From CAWJLS01 sp963843755 (GTDB taxonomy: Bacteria > Acidobacteriota > Thermoanaerobaculia > Multivoradales > DATKCC01), in assembly GCA_963843755.1 (NCBI GenBank), contig CAWJLS010000010.1, positions 186,001 through 250,000 on the forward strand: a stretch of 64,000 nt of DNA. Reading direction: 5' to 3'. The translations under genes were made by a program, and so were the position numbers. Below the pieces are notes generated by a model, which had not been told where the DNA came from, did no database searches, and was given only the letters and a program-made list of their open reading frames with translations. Below, one piece after another: positions 45,101 through 52,708 of this stretch (its first letter is position 1; every line of letters starts with the position of its first letter).

Positions 45101-48100
45101 CCGACCGGCCTGGTCGCGACGCCGGCCGGCGGCCTGGACGTCGATCTGAGCTGGAACCCGAACCCGGAGGCCGACCTGTTCGCCTACCGGCTGTTCCGGG
45201 ACGGCGCGCCGCTGCCACCGACGGCGCCGATCACCGACCTGACGCCGAGCGCTTCGAGTAGCGCGAGCTCCTACGCCGCCCCGGAGACCGTCGTCGACGG
45301 CGACCCCGACACCTGCTGGCAGCCGCAGTACAGCCCGTCTCCGGCCGGCGAGTGGGTCGAGCTCTCCTGGCCAGACCGGCGCTCGGTCGAACGGGTCGAG
45401 ATCGACTGGTCGAGCTTTGTCGCCAACGACGGCACGGTCTACACGGACGCTGCCGAGCGCTGGAGCCTGGAGGCCTGGGACGGCGCGGTCTGGGTGCCGC
45501 TCGCGACGGTCGAGGGCGACGCGTCACCGAGCGCCACTGTGGCCCTCGCGGCGCCGTACCTGACCGACCGGGTCCGCCTGCTCCTGGGCGACGGGACGAC
45601 GTACCCCTGCGTGGTCGAGATGCGGGTCGTCCACGATCCGCTGACGAGCGCCACGGCGTTCACCGACTCGGCGACCGACGGGCGCTTCCAGTACCAGGTG
45701 CTGGCGGTCGACGAGCTGGGCTTCGAGAGCCCACCGACCGACCCGGTGGCGATCGACGTGGGCGACGTGGAGCCGCCCGAGCCGGTGGTGCTGAGCGCCT
45801 CGGCGGTGGGGTCCGACGTCCACCTGAGCTGGACGGCCAGCGCGTCGTCCGACGTGGTGCGCTACGACCTGTCCAGGGACGGCGAGCGCATCCTCCAGCA
45901 CACCGACCTGGCAGACCTGACGGCGGTCGACGCGGGGTTGGCCAACGGCACGTACAGCTATGTCGTGACCGCGGTCGACGGTGCGGGCAACGCCAGCACG
46001 CCCTCGGCGGCGGTCGAGGTGACGGTGTCCGTGGCACCGCCCGCCGCGCCGGTGTCGCTGACGATCGCCTCGCCACCGGTCAGCGGCGCGCTCGACCTGT
46101 CCTGGAGCGCGGGCGCCGGCGCCCCGCCGGCCGGCTACCGGGTCGGGCGCTCGACGACCAGCGACGGTCCGTACGCGGCCGTGACCACGACGCCCGACAC
46201 GAGCTTCCGCGACAGTGGGCTGAGCGACGGCACGACCTACTACTACGTGGTCTTCGCCCTGGACGCCCTGGGCAATGCCAGCGGGCCGTCGAACGAGGCG
46301 AGCGGCACGCCGGCCGACGACGAGCCGCCGGCGCCGCCGGTGCTCTACTACCCCGGGTTCCAGGGTGGGACGATCACCGTCGAGAGGACTCCGGTGACGG
46401 TGGCGGGTGCGGCGGAGCCGGGCTCCGACGTCAGCCTGCTCCTGGACGGCCGGGAGGTCGCCACGACCTCGGCCCTGGTGGCGGCTCAGCGCCTCGACGC
46501 CGACGGTTTCTTCGTCTACGGGATTCCCCGCCTCTCGCCGGACGGCCGCTGGCTCTGGTCGGACGACAACGGGTACTACGACCACTGGGACTTCGAAACC
46601 TCCGACGGGGTCTTCGCCGACGTGCTCACCGGCGCCCTCTGGGCCCGCTGGCTGCCCGACTCGAGCGGCGTCGTGTTCACCGACGAAGGGAGCTTCGATC
46701 CCGGTCCGCATCTCAAGGTCTACCACCCCGCGGACGGCTCGATCGAGACGCTGCTGACCAGCGACCTCGTGGTCGCCGCCGAGCCGGCGCGCGACGGCCG
46801 CCACTTCGCCCTGATCGGCACCCACGACGGGCAGGCCGGCCTGTGGTGGGTGGCTCTGGACCCGGCAGGAGACGGGGACGAGTGGACCCTGTTGCTCGCC
46901 GGACAGGACTACGAGTTCCTCGCCGAGTCCCTCGTCGTCTCTCCGGATGGCCGGAGGATCGCCGTCCAGCACGGCCTGGGAGGCACCAAGCCGCTGGAGG
47001 TCGTCGGCGTTGCCGATGGCAGCGACCAGGTGGTCGCCGCGAACCCGTGGTCCGAGATCCCTCCGCGGTGGGCCGTGGACGGGGAACGACTGCTCTTCGC
47101 CACCGACCCGGGGGACCCGCAGCTCTCGGTGTGGGACGCCGCCGTCTCCGCCTCCGATCCGGTGACCGGGCAGATCCCCGGTCTCGCCGCGGCGGTCTTC
47201 TCGCCGGCGGGCGACGCGGTGCTCTACGCCGTTTCCGGCGACGGCTTCTATCGCCAGGACCTGGCGGGCGGAGCCCCCGAGCTGCTCGAGGAGACGCCCG
47301 GCGCCTACGCTCTCGGCCTGGACGCGAGCTCGCTCGGCTACCTCGTGTTCGTGGCCGACGGCGCGGCGACCCGGGTGACGCCGGCCGGCCGGTTCGCGGT
47401 CGACGACGTGGACCTGGCGCCGGGCGACAACACCTTCACCGGGCTCGCCGTCGACGGCGTGGGCAACCAGAGCGCCGAATCGGCTCCGATGGTGGTCCAC
47501 CTGGAGGTCGCCGGTCGCCCCGATCTCGAGATCGCGGCCGGTGGGGTCGCGGTCTTCCCGGCGGTGCCGCAGGTCGGCTCCAGCGGTCGCATCAGCGTGA
47601 CCGTCCGCAACGTCGGCTCCACGCCGTCGCCGGCGGCGGATCTCGGCCTGGTGCTGATCGCCCCGGACGGCGGCGTCGAGCCCCTGGCGGTCGGCGGCCC
47701 GCTGCCGGCCCTGGCCGCCGGCGCCAGCACGGCGGTCACGGTCGATCACCTGTTCCTCGGTGACCCGGGGATCTACCGGGCGCGCGCCGCCGTCGATCCG
47801 CTCGACGGCATCGCGGAGGTCTCCGAGTCGAACAACGTGGCCGAGGTGAGCTTCGCCGTGGCGGTCGACGGTGAGCCCCTGCTGACCGTCGAGACCGACC
47901 GGGAGCAGTACGTCGCGGAGCAGGACGTGGACGCGACCCTGACCCTGTACAACCTCGGCCAGCCGCTCGACGGCACGATCACCGTCACGATCGAGGACGC
48001 CGCGGGGTACGAGGTCACCCGGCTGGCCGACGAGCCGGTGGCCGACCTGGCCTACGGCGCGAGCCTGACCGTGGAGCGGAGCTGGAACACCGGCACGGTC

Positions 48101-51100
48101 TTCGCCGGCGACTACCAGGTGGCGGCGCGTCTGCTCGACGGCGGCGGCGTCGTGCTGGCCTCGGCCTCGGCTCCGTTCGAGGTGCTCGAGGCGGCGACCC
48201 TGTCCGCGGCCGTGGTGAGCGACCGGGCGACCTACCCGCCGGGTGCTACCGCCCACTTCACCGGCTCGGTGGACTACGTGGCAGGCAACGCCACCCTCTC
48301 CGGCGCCGAGGCGCGGCTGCGGCTGCGCGATGCCTCGGACGGTCTGGTGCAGGAGTGGCTCGAGCCGCTCGGGGACCTGCTGCCTGCGGCCTCCGCCACC
48401 GTGCCGTTCGACTGGTCGTCGACCGGCGCGGCAGCAGGCTCCTACACGGCCACCTTCGAGATCCTGCGGGGTGGTGAGGTCGCCGCCTCGGCCGCGACCT
48501 CGTTCGTGCTCGGCGCCCAGGGCGTCTCGATCGAGGGCGCGCTCACGCCGGCCGACGGGGCGCCGGCGATCGGCACCCCGCTGGACGTCGCCTTCACCGT
48601 GACCAACACGGGGTCCCAGGCGCTGACTGCGGTGCCGGTCACGGTGACGGTGCGCGACACGGTCTCCGGCACGGTCCTGGCGAGCCAGGTGGGGGCGGCC
48701 GACCTCCCCGTGGGCGGCACGGACGGTGGCACCGTGAGCTTTGCGACCGAGCCCCTCGGCCTCGGCACCTTCTTGGTGGTGCTCGAGGCCGGGCTGCCCG
48801 ACGGCGCCGGCGGCACGGCCATGGTGACGCTCGACAGTGCGGGCGTCTCGACGGTCGACGCCACCGCGCCCGTGGTGAGCGTTTCGAGCCCGGTCGACGG
48901 CGCCGTCGTCGGTGCCGACGCGATCGCCGTGGTCACCGCCCACGACCAGCTCAGCCGGATCGATCGGGTCGAGGTCTCGATCGACGACGGGCCGTGGATC
49001 GCGGCGGCCCTTGCGGACGGACCGACGGGCCGGTACGAGCGGCCGCTGGACGGCCTGGAGGAGGGTGCGCACACCCTTGCGGCCCGGGCCACCGACACGG
49101 CAGGCAACCGCGCGACCGTCGCCCCGGTGCCGTTCACGGTGACCTTCGTCCCGGAGCTCGCGGCGACCAAGGTGGACCGCCTGGTGACCGATGCGGACGG
49201 CGACGGCTGGCCGAGCGCCGGCGACACCATCGGCTACACGATCGCCGTTTCGAGCTTCGGAGACGTCGGCGTCACGGGCGTCCGGCTCGACGACACGCTG
49301 CCGGCCGAGATGACCCTGGTCGCCGGCTCGCTGGCGACCGACACCGGTACGGTGCTGAGCGAGCAGCCGATCGCAGTGGATCTCGGCGACCTGGCGCCGG
49401 GTGCGAGCGCGACGGTGACCTACCAGGCGATGCTCGCCCCGTCGCTGCCGCCGGAGGTCGAGGAGGTCGAGAACCAGGGCGTGGTGACGAGCGCGGAGCT
49501 GCCGGCGCTGTCGACCGACGACCCCGCGCTGGCCGGCGCCGCCGATCCGACGGTGACGGTGCTGACTCCGATGCCGCGGCTCGCGGCGAGCAAGGAGGAC
49601 GCCCTCGTCGTGGACGCGGACGGAGACGGCGAGCCGAGCGCCGGCGACACCCTGCGGTACACCATCCGGCTGGTCAACAACGGCAACCTCGCCGCCACGG
49701 AGGTGGAGCTGGCCGACAGCGCCCCCGACGGTACGACCCTCGTCGCGGGCTCGCTGACCCACGACCGCGGGGTGGTGCTTTCGGAGGATCCGGTGTCGGT
49801 CAGGATCTCGACCCTGGAGGCCGCCGGCGCGGCGACGGTGACCTTCGACGTGACGGTCGACTCGCCGCTGTCGGCGGGGAGGAGCCAGGTCGTCAACCAG
49901 GGCCTGGTGACCAGCGCCGAGCTGCCCGACCTGCCGACCGACGATCCGGCACTCGCCGGCGCCGCCGACCCGACGGTGACCGAGCTCGTCGGGACCCCGG
50001 TGCTGACCGCCGAGAAGACCGACATGCTGGTCGACGACCTGGACGGCGACGGCGACGCCTCGCCCGGGGACGCCGTGCTCTACCAGGTCACTGTCGCCAA
50101 CAGCGGCAACGGTCCGGCGACCGGTGTGGTCCTGACCGACCCGATCCCCGACGGCGCCGCCCTCGAGCCGGGAACCGTTCAGACGTCCCAGGGGGCGGTG
50201 ATCGGCGAGAATCCGGTCGAGGTCGATCTCGGCACCCTGACCGCCGGCGCTACCGCCACGGTCAGCTTCCGCGTGCGGGTCGCGGCCGGCGATCCGGTTC
50301 CGGTCGACGAGCTGTCGAACCAGGCAACCGTGACCAGCGCCGAGCTGCCGGCCGTGCCGACCGACGATCCGGCGACCGCGACACCCTCCGATCCGACCCT
50401 CACGCCCGTGCGGGTGGCGCCGCAGGTCACGCTCGGCGACGCGTCCGTGGTCGAGGGAGACGCGGGAACGGTGGCGGCCCAGCTCGCGGTGACGCTCGAC
50501 CGACCGTCCAACCGTCCCTTCACCGCCACGTGGGCGAGCGTGGACGGATCGGCCTTGGCCGGCATCGACTACCTCGCGGCCTCCGGCACGGTGACGGTCC
50601 CGGCCGGAGAGACGGCGGCGACGATCGTGGTCGCGGTGGTGGGAGACCGGGTCGACGAGCTGGACGAGGCCTTCTCGGTCGAGCTCAGGGAGCCGGCCGG
50701 CGGCGTCCTCCAGGATGCGACGGGCGTGGTCACCGTCCTCGACGACGACCAGGCGAGCGTCTCGGTGGGCGACGCCGAAGGGCTGGAGGGCGACGCCGAC
50801 ACGACGCCGCTGCTCTTCGCCGTCACCCTCGACCTGGCGAGCGACCGCGAGACGCGGGTCGACTGGACGACGGTGCCCGACACGGCGGAGGAAGGGGTCG
50901 ACTTCACACCGGCCGCGGGTACGGCCGTGCTGGCGGCGGGCGAGACGCGCGCGGACGTGGCGGTCGACGTGATCGGCGACACGCTGCTCGAAGACGATGA
51001 GACCTTTACCGTGGAGCTGTCGAACCCGGTCGAGGTGGCGGTCGCCGATGCTACGGGCGTCGGCACGATCCGAGACGACGAGGAGTGCCTCGGCGCCAAC

Positions 51101-52708
51101 CTGCTGCGCAACCCGGGAGCGGAGACCGAGACGGCTGACGGCGAGATCCCGGAGTGGACCGAGGTCGAAGGGACCGACTGGCAGCGGTGGCTGTCGCCGC
51201 CGGACCCGGCCGAAGGCGAGGCCAGCTTCTACGCCGGAACCGCCGGCCCGGACGGGTTCGCCGAGCTGGTCCAGGACGTCGACCTGTCAGCCTACGCGGC
51301 GCCGATCGCCGACGGCGACGAGCGGTTCCGGTTCGAAGGCTCGGTTCGGACCCTCGACGAGAGCCCGCCGGACGTGGCGCGGATTCTGGTCGAGTACCTG
51401 GGCGCGGACGGTTCGACCGTGCTGGACGCGTGGGATTCGGGCGACGTCGTGAGCCCGGCCGCGTGGACCGAGGTCGGCGACGAGCGGGCGGTTCCCCCGG
51501 GGACGGCGTTCGCCCGCGTCCACCTGCTGGCCACACTGTTCGCCGGTGACACGGTCGACGGCTTCTTCGACGCCCTCTCGCTGCGCGCTCTCCGGACGCC
51601 GGAGGTGACGATCGACGACGCCGAGGTCACCGAGGGCGACGTCGACGCGACCTTCACGCTGTCGCTCTCCTGCCCTTGGGACCGGGAGGTCAGCGTCGTG
51701 TGGGCGACGTCGGACCAGACCGCCGTGGCCGGGGAGGACTACACGGCGAGCGCGGGCGTGGTGGTCATCCCGGCGGCCGAGACGGCGGTCGAAGTCGCCG
51801 TGCCGGTCCTCGCCGATGCGGTGGCCGACGACGGCGAGACCTTCGTCGTCGACCTCTCCCAGGTCGATCCGGACGACGCCGTGCTGCTCGATCCGCAGGC
51901 GGTCGGGACGATCGTCGAAGGGAGCTCCTGCACGACCGAGCCGCTCGGGGTCGCCAACGGCTTCAACGTCTTCGTCCTCCAGTCGGTGGCCCAGAACGGC
52001 TCCGACGTCGAGGGCCGCCTGGCCGCCGGCACCTCGGCCCAGCTCGCCAACTACAGCGTCGGGGCCGCGCTGCCCGGACCGAGCGGCGACGTCCTGGTCG
52101 TCGGAGGCGCCCTGATCTTCAACGGCGGCACCGTCCACCACGGCGACGTGGTCTACGGGACCAGCCTCTCCCAGTCCAGTCTCGACGTGCCCGACGGCAC
52201 CATCCGGCAGGGCGCGCCCATCGACTTCGCCGCCGAGGGAGCCGCCCTCGAGAGCTACTCCCAGCAGTTGGGGTCTCTGTCGGCCAACGGCACGACGGAG
52301 ATCCCGCCGTGGAACGCGATCCAGCTCACCGGGACCGATCCGGACCTGAACGTCTTCACGGTGCCGGCGAGCGCTCTGTCGGCTGCGAGCTCCCTGTCGA
52401 TCACCGCGCCGGCCGGCTCGAGCGTGGTCGTGAGCTTCACCGGCACCAGCGCCGTCGGCCAGTACATGGGCTTCTCGCTCTCGGGCGTCACGCGGGATCA
52501 CGTGCTCTACAACTTCCCCGAGGCGACCAGCCTGATTCTCCAGGGCGTGGGGGTCGAGGGCAGCGTGCTGGCGCCCTTTGCCGACGTCCAGTTCAACAAC
52601 GGGCAGATCAACGGGACGCTCGTCTCCCGCACGCTCCAGGGCAACGGCCAGTCGAACGATGGACTGTTCGGCGGCTGTTTACCCGCGGCGACGGGGGGGA
52701 CGCCATGA
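33173..52708 (+). CDS. Giant secreted multidomain surface protein (6511 aa)
   Basis: About 0.67 MDa, one unbroken frame. In order: signal peptide (1-31); zincin-like domain with HEIMH (175-179) and the downstream GSHWSFLLDSRASVMYGN; alpha/alpha-toroid repeats of the terpenoid-cyclase/prenyltransferase type (about 380-636, NPDGGWSNF); at least four CARDB-type domains (640-1206); four FlgD-like Ig units starting S1217, S2117, S2798 and S3013, each SPxGDG...WDGxDD; two TolB-like propellers (about 1320-1600 and 4437-4743); many Ig/fibronectin-III units (about 3170-4380); a discoidin-type domain (about 4030-4165); three DUF11 repeats (5330-5750); Calx-beta domains (about 5750, 5860 and 6145); a carbohydrate-binding-like module (about 5972-6140); and a choice-of-anchor-A domain (about 6253-6511). 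No LPxTG, PEP-CTERM or T9SS tail is seen. Both ends overlap neighbours as ATGA. Likely a surface adhesin or scaffold for the Rhs toxin encoded next. Confidence 0.93.
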   Translation: MRRRSGWWPLAVPLPACLALLLALSPPCHGGTRDDHEALVLDRATSTAKVATAVEVRDQVAVVEVVGDYDKNLADGTLNAAPREDVARRFYELQPDAYDFLVAFSTFEFDAGAAKAFAWGVQNTDQGIGLPQFDNSDLFGSDGRLQSFIDMEALSGSSTDPLDPRFEETLTTLTHEIMHRWGARVHFALPDGSPSDELLGVDGSHWSFLLDSRASVMYGNRWRDEGDGTFTSVGTLKFYSPLDLYLAGFYGPEEVPPFFVIEGSGEDPTRLPSLGATVTGTRRDVTIDDVIAAEGPRVPPASEAPHEFRVAFLLLTRPGETVTDDMIAAIDRVRAALQTRFAAMTGGRAVMDIAAPASVDQDPGAPEGVDGGDLRPAAVLNDGLTWLRSHQNGEGFWEDTPATRIRDTALAASTLASLDPLFDGGPAAAAWLADQQAASTDSLARLAIALDSLAAGGSVPLRAALRERVNADGGWGVAAGYASDPLDTALAVTALVGDPSAAVDGGISYLLAAQNPDGGWSNFPGGASRTLVTTEVVRAFERAGRRDALPSSVFSWFGGRQNADGGLGDSPSTVHGTANALEALSTTGHLGSIGAAAANAYLDTHQSVDGSWAGSVYSTALAVSAIKRFNFPNLAFLESPSVAPPSPRDGERVTLTVPVVNDGRLAVSGGIVRLVEGDPDAGGTPVGGDVTLPPLASGQSATVTVTWDSLDRAGTNTLVLLLDPDDAVTELSELDNRATVEVEVKPAPAEPDLELRPEDISFTPAQPAELPTSLGIAVTVRNLGQTDAEGAVVRLYRGDPADGVTVGEESLLVPQRSSAVATFTDLLETAGSTSYTAVADAVDAIAEADETNNRASATVTTAGTVDLSVTPADVSLAGAAYLDNDLTFRVVFHNTGTLDSPDAVVRYRVTDGVETRELGGSTVQIDAGGTAEREVTWRVDLVGDLELVAEIDPDDLVPEADEDDNAAHVPFTATEASEPNLVIDRGALRFDPDPAREGAALDLTATVRNAAGGTVADAQVAFYDGDPTQGGTRLGVATVPSLGPGESADAVFTWSRVPSAADRLIVAVADPDDLVAELDEDDNSTFEILQVLSLPDPSLAPASLALDPAFPRPDQPVTLTVEVSNLGEQELSGLVVRAFDDGVPLGGDQTVASLPGLGAATATFVWTVGPADGEARQVTVRVDPDGAVEEGSEANNEASIPITVQDGDFFVTYRYLSPNGDGVQDTTQLFFRLPAATPVAVEVVDAVRNEVVRRAELGTVAGGQFEWDGRDDRGRLVRDADYRLRLVDLSGAVLGTTTVSVDTDRLSLLKAAGTPYEAFTNLTCDLPFVSAPEVTGDEQWLYFAVEQAGDAVYPPGIYRIRPDGSDLAQIVPAAFFDGTVPADLVISGDGSKIAFYRIQSSPFFRELWVANGDGSQLTELVNSEDPNRSELPYGFTAAGDALVVYRSPNRIYRRPVDGVSSAELLLQASVADEVLSPDGRFLFYTDLNVGAPRLLDVDGGEVVSLPPVTVATDGARFSPDGSQLALADLDSGRVVVVGTDGAVLRSLDFPTEPAPPEVLDVIPNLDPAADVPTLLEEMSWARSGTELAVTVLYGGVCSGGDYGRIVRFDLGSGEVETVAYTQPRDNCFSYHVSTWDGSGWVERGVLHAGLRYEGLRLDLADSLPDADGEYKVRIRQTGQEAAHVEAVGLSAYDTLHRPSEAFVVGGADALALVTTFDGDVLDLHDKTMEVRWSGVPAEGGATLELVAREETLSDRNASPFHYPAGDGGSYSVLAAGGAPMVVDGEQTAADGLVQPLFRQWSAPDTGHPSAEVVGYASSDGESLYAALDFTVDNTLDGTADWAALEVLTADGWRQLEVTTADTAWGRVGFTRTAGVHYRHKYYEFRVPLSEIGVDPGAVVEIRFAAYGTAALLPEEDFLPHFGGALWDPNDRALLYTGDELGQPSYVLFLDEDNRTVPVFSTWNAFESPRFSPTGRLLFFESSDARNDPQSSCYLRGYNDSWAFRSLLNLTADLRPRRSATLSGVLLEGTAADVHFDRYTLEYATVEQPDVWHAIQAPSARPVVDGRFTTWVPPGPGSYLVRLTSYDLAGNRRRSIRRVVSSDAPSITDLSLTPDLVSPNGDGVRDTADIHYRVLQPVHLDFRFFDRDGVRVRTIRRDESAIGAEVDVPWDGRDDQGLPLPDGEYRMTVQSYELFVTLDSTAPEVTALLQGAKQCVESSLAQQSVVGVDPSIGYQVDEPNLESVTVETGEGAMPVSWSPILGPSEDAAGSVDLSLAELVDHSFRVQAIDRAGNRATAATGLAPEELIVTGFGRLELNPATGQLRPLNPLPCSGATFALEQGDARFAVAESIAPDLSTMAVEVQPVPSVDGIPRFDQLDPNGWFATPVTQFDRPGSPIPPETFAFDWGMESVTPGVLTAVRLHAVDTTGRDHLSDLFSVQTDGITFHGVLEDDPALRAALPEDERDRLVLWGEELVAEDLEDVTLYLSSDEDPRYATPRAIPASVVLDGKFAFTAEDWQACLHYEGYVVATTVPTFDPVSGQTVRRTLTTDSAGFRFPCLAVSATMEPFAIGACNQPAPTSVRTLSVHVESLDQRPLQLLTVEGPDETGTSEVLFSVNEPASGSDFSFDFDTADIPEGAYPLSVRLTNVDGQRATAAATLVVDRTAPSRLEITYPVDGQRVCGVQEGPSSVVHIEGTIEDNLGALFILEAGQGQEPESWRQINTIGVPPLSPQGGSLALSELPRRVSGRLGSVADTSGELSLRLRATDHGGAQVCTEPIVFTFDGRLDGAAASLDRELLSPDGDGVLDEVTLSVAAGEPTSVDAVVVPADYDPTFDTCSPTGGLVRTLFTDLPVFDVGQAVWDGRDDLGGVVPDGWYGIALTFRDGCGNEAVLTRCLEVDTTPPDLAIAHPTTSSPLTQIVEVLGSVHDPHLQSWTLEYGVGSDPATWARIDSGDRDQADEVLGSWNTFGLGGGYTLRLSAVDTLGNAAEVRVPLTISTSLELLQYLEALPRPFSPNGDGRRDELTIRLGLENEAQVDVTVLDGSDVPVRTLRSGALLQPGAAVVTWDGLDDGGQPVPDGSYQVVVLARLASDPAVTQEERVSTVLDATPPLLRFDRPTDGSFVPSAGAIEATIQDEHLGEYVASLTDQPQAPTWTEIARGTEPRTDYPLGSLADLDEGDYGLRLEAVDLGESRSEQVIRFVVDDAAPVVTLSAPLDGSFFDGAAPVPVSGAIDEENLDTWVLEAGAGTAPTEWTTIAAGSQLPVPEPLGAWNLSGVADGVYVLRLTATDRAGLSGSAQAAVTVDATPPALAITTPAAGGYVTGPTVISGTATDAHLVSYEIALAAGSGAPFSVLGTGAAPVSDGALFQWLALPPDGPYTVRLRATDAAGNQASTVREVTVDTAPPAPPVGLVVQVEDQRDAHLIWQPSTEPDLEGYQVDRDGRRVTSQPLASPSFVDPNLADGEYSYTVVAVDRAGQESGPSAPRVARVDVSPPAAEIQIPADGARVGGLVDITGTAHSADDFKEYRLVAEPAAGGAAQLLRTSPVPTLSDLLAQWDVSALPEGAAYTLRLEAEDLSGNVATATVAVTIDNQPPAAPTGLTATVTGADVALVWDAGAESDLAGYLLYRDGRLANATGAVIGSLDPFVLSATAYDDSDRPDGTFLYEVYAIDRAGNVSDPSAPVEATVETGPPAAALVQPADGTEFETDLYLLATSEDSDVDRVQMQVREAGSGAWTDLGATIEDEPWETDWDPAAAGLPYGDYDLRAVATDFGGSTDPSPVAITVTYTDLTPPARVTGLTAAVDGAEVTLAWDANTSDPDLDGYQVERTASNGSTVRLTTASVQATTFTDSGVTEGRFTYRVIAVDEIGNEADGSDGAEARIYTPVLAQPFTPIREAGVDFVGHGAATNGTVEASLATAGGASQLAPVASDADGAFTFTDVALSAGVNQLTVTAVDADGNRSKPATARVVSGAAPSTPTGLVATPAGGLDVDLSWNPNPEADLFAYRLFRDGAPLPPTAPITDLTPSASSSASSYAAPETVVDGDPDTCWQPQYSPSPAGEWVELSWPDRRSVERVEIDWSSFVANDGTVYTDAAERWSLEAWDGAVWVPLATVEGDASPSATVALAAPYLTDRVRLLLGDGTTYPCVVEMRVVHDPLTSATAFTDSATDGRFQYQVLAVDELGFESPPTDPVAIDVGDVEPPEPVVLSASAVGSDVHLSWTASASSDVVRYDLSRDGERILQHTDLADLTAVDAGLANGTYSYVVTAVDGAGNASTPSAAVEVTVSVAPPAAPVSLTIASPPVSGALDLSWSAGAGAPPAGYRVGRSTTSDGPYAAVTTTPDTSFRDSGLSDGTTYYYVVFALDALGNASGPSNEASGTPADDEPPAPPVLYYPGFQGGTITVERTPVTVAGAAEPGSDVSLLLDGREVATTSALVAAQRLDADGFFVYGIPRLSPDGRWLWSDDNGYYDHWDFETSDGVFADVLTGALWARWLPDSSGVVFTDEGSFDPGPHLKVYHPADGSIETLLTSDLVVAAEPARDGRHFALIGTHDGQAGLWWVALDPAGDGDEWTLLLAGQDYEFLAESLVVSPDGRRIAVQHGLGGTKPLEVVGVADGSDQVVAANPWSEIPPRWAVDGERLLFATDPGDPQLSVWDAAVSASDPVTGQIPGLAAAVFSPAGDAVLYAVSGDGFYRQDLAGGAPELLEETPGAYALGLDASSLGYLVFVADGAATRVTPAGRFAVDDVDLAPGDNTFTGLAVDGVGNQSAESAPMVVHLEVAGRPDLEIAAGGVAVFPAVPQVGSSGRISVTVRNVGSTPSPAADLGLVLIAPDGGVEPLAVGGPLPALAAGASTAVTVDHLFLGDPGIYRARAAVDPLDGIAEVSESNNVAEVSFAVAVDGEPLLTVETDREQYVAEQDVDATLTLYNLGQPLDGTITVTIEDAAGYEVTRLADEPVADLAYGASLTVERSWNTGTVFAGDYQVAARLLDGGGVVLASASAPFEVLEAATLSAAVVSDRATYPPGATAHFTGSVDYVAGNATLSGAEARLRLRDASDGLVQEWLEPLGDLLPAASATVPFDWSSTGAAAGSYTATFEILRGGEVAASAATSFVLGAQGVSIEGALTPADGAPAIGTPLDVAFTVTNTGSQALTAVPVTVTVRDTVSGTVLASQVGAADLPVGGTDGGTVSFATEPLGLGTFLVVLEAGLPDGAGGTAMVTLDSAGVSTVDATAPVVSVSSPVDGAVVGADAIAVVTAHDQLSRIDRVEVSIDDGPWIAAALADGPTGRYERPLDGLEEGAHTLAARATDTAGNRATVAPVPFTVTFVPELAATKVDRLVTDADGDGWPSAGDTIGYTIAVSSFGDVGVTGVRLDDTLPAEMTLVAGSLATDTGTVLSEQPIAVDLGDLAPGASATVTYQAMLAPSLPPEVEEVENQGVVTSAELPALSTDDPALAGAADPTVTVLTPMPRLAASKEDALVVDADGDGEPSAGDTLRYTIRLVNNGNLAATEVELADSAPDGTTLVAGSLTHDRGVVLSEDPVSVRISTLEAAGAATVTFDVTVDSPLSAGRSQVVNQGLVTSAELPDLPTDDPALAGAADPTVTELVGTPVLTAEKTDMLVDDLDGDGDASPGDAVLYQVTVANSGNGPATGVVLTDPIPDGAALEPGTVQTSQGAVIGENPVEVDLGTLTAGATATVSFRVRVAAGDPVPVDELSNQATVTSAELPAVPTDDPATATPSDPTLTPVRVAPQVTLGDASVVEGDAGTVAAQLAVTLDRPSNRPFTATWASVDGSALAGIDYLAASGTVTVPAGETAATIVVAVVGDRVDELDEAFSVELREPAGGVLQDATGVVTVLDDDQASVSVGDAEGLEGDADTTPLLFAVTLDLASDRETRVDWTTVPDTAEEGVDFTPAAGTAVLAAGETRADVAVDVIGDTLLEDDETFTVELSNPVEVAVADATGVGTIRDDEECLGANLLRNPGAETETADGEIPEWTEVEGTDWQRWLSPPDPAEGEASFYAGTAGPDGFAELVQDVDLSAYAAPIADGDERFRFEGSVRTLDESPPDVARILVEYLGADGSTVLDAWDSGDVVSPAAWTEVGDERAVPPGTAFARVHLLATLFAGDTVDGFFDALSLRALRTPEVTIDDAEVTEGDVDATFTLSLSCPWDREVSVVWATSDQTAVAGEDYTASAGVVVIPAAETAVEVAVPVLADAVADDGETFVVDLSQVDPDDAVLLDPQAVGTIVEGSSCTTEPLGVANGFNVFVLQSVAQNGSDVEGRLAAGTSAQLANYSVGAALPGPSGDVLVVGGALIFNGGTVHHGDVVYGTSLSQSSLDVPDGTIRQGAPIDFAAEGAALESYSQQLGSLSANGTTEIPPWNAIQLTGTDPDLNVFTVPASALSAASSLSITAPAGSSVVVSFTGTSAVGQYMGFSLSGVTRDHVLYNFPEATSLILQGVGVEGSVLAPFADVQFNNGQINGTLVSRTLQGNGQSNDGLFGGCLPAATGGTP
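49160..50425 (+). repeat. Three tandem 141-residue DUF11 repeats within the giant gene
   Basis: Units begin at 49160, 49583 and 50006; the first two are exactly 423 bases. Each opens with A-x-K-x-D and an EF-hand-like Asp motif (DADGDGWPSAGD, DADGDGEPSAGD, DLDGDGDASPGD) and ends VTSAELPxxxTDDPA. DNA similarity is high at the unit ends, pointing to duplication within the gene. Calcium binding is inferred. Confidence 0.8.

Noticed and set aside
45524..49762. A 1412-codon minus-strand frame opposite the giant gene
   Set aside because: Antisense shadow of fibronectin-like repeats; no recognisable protein features.
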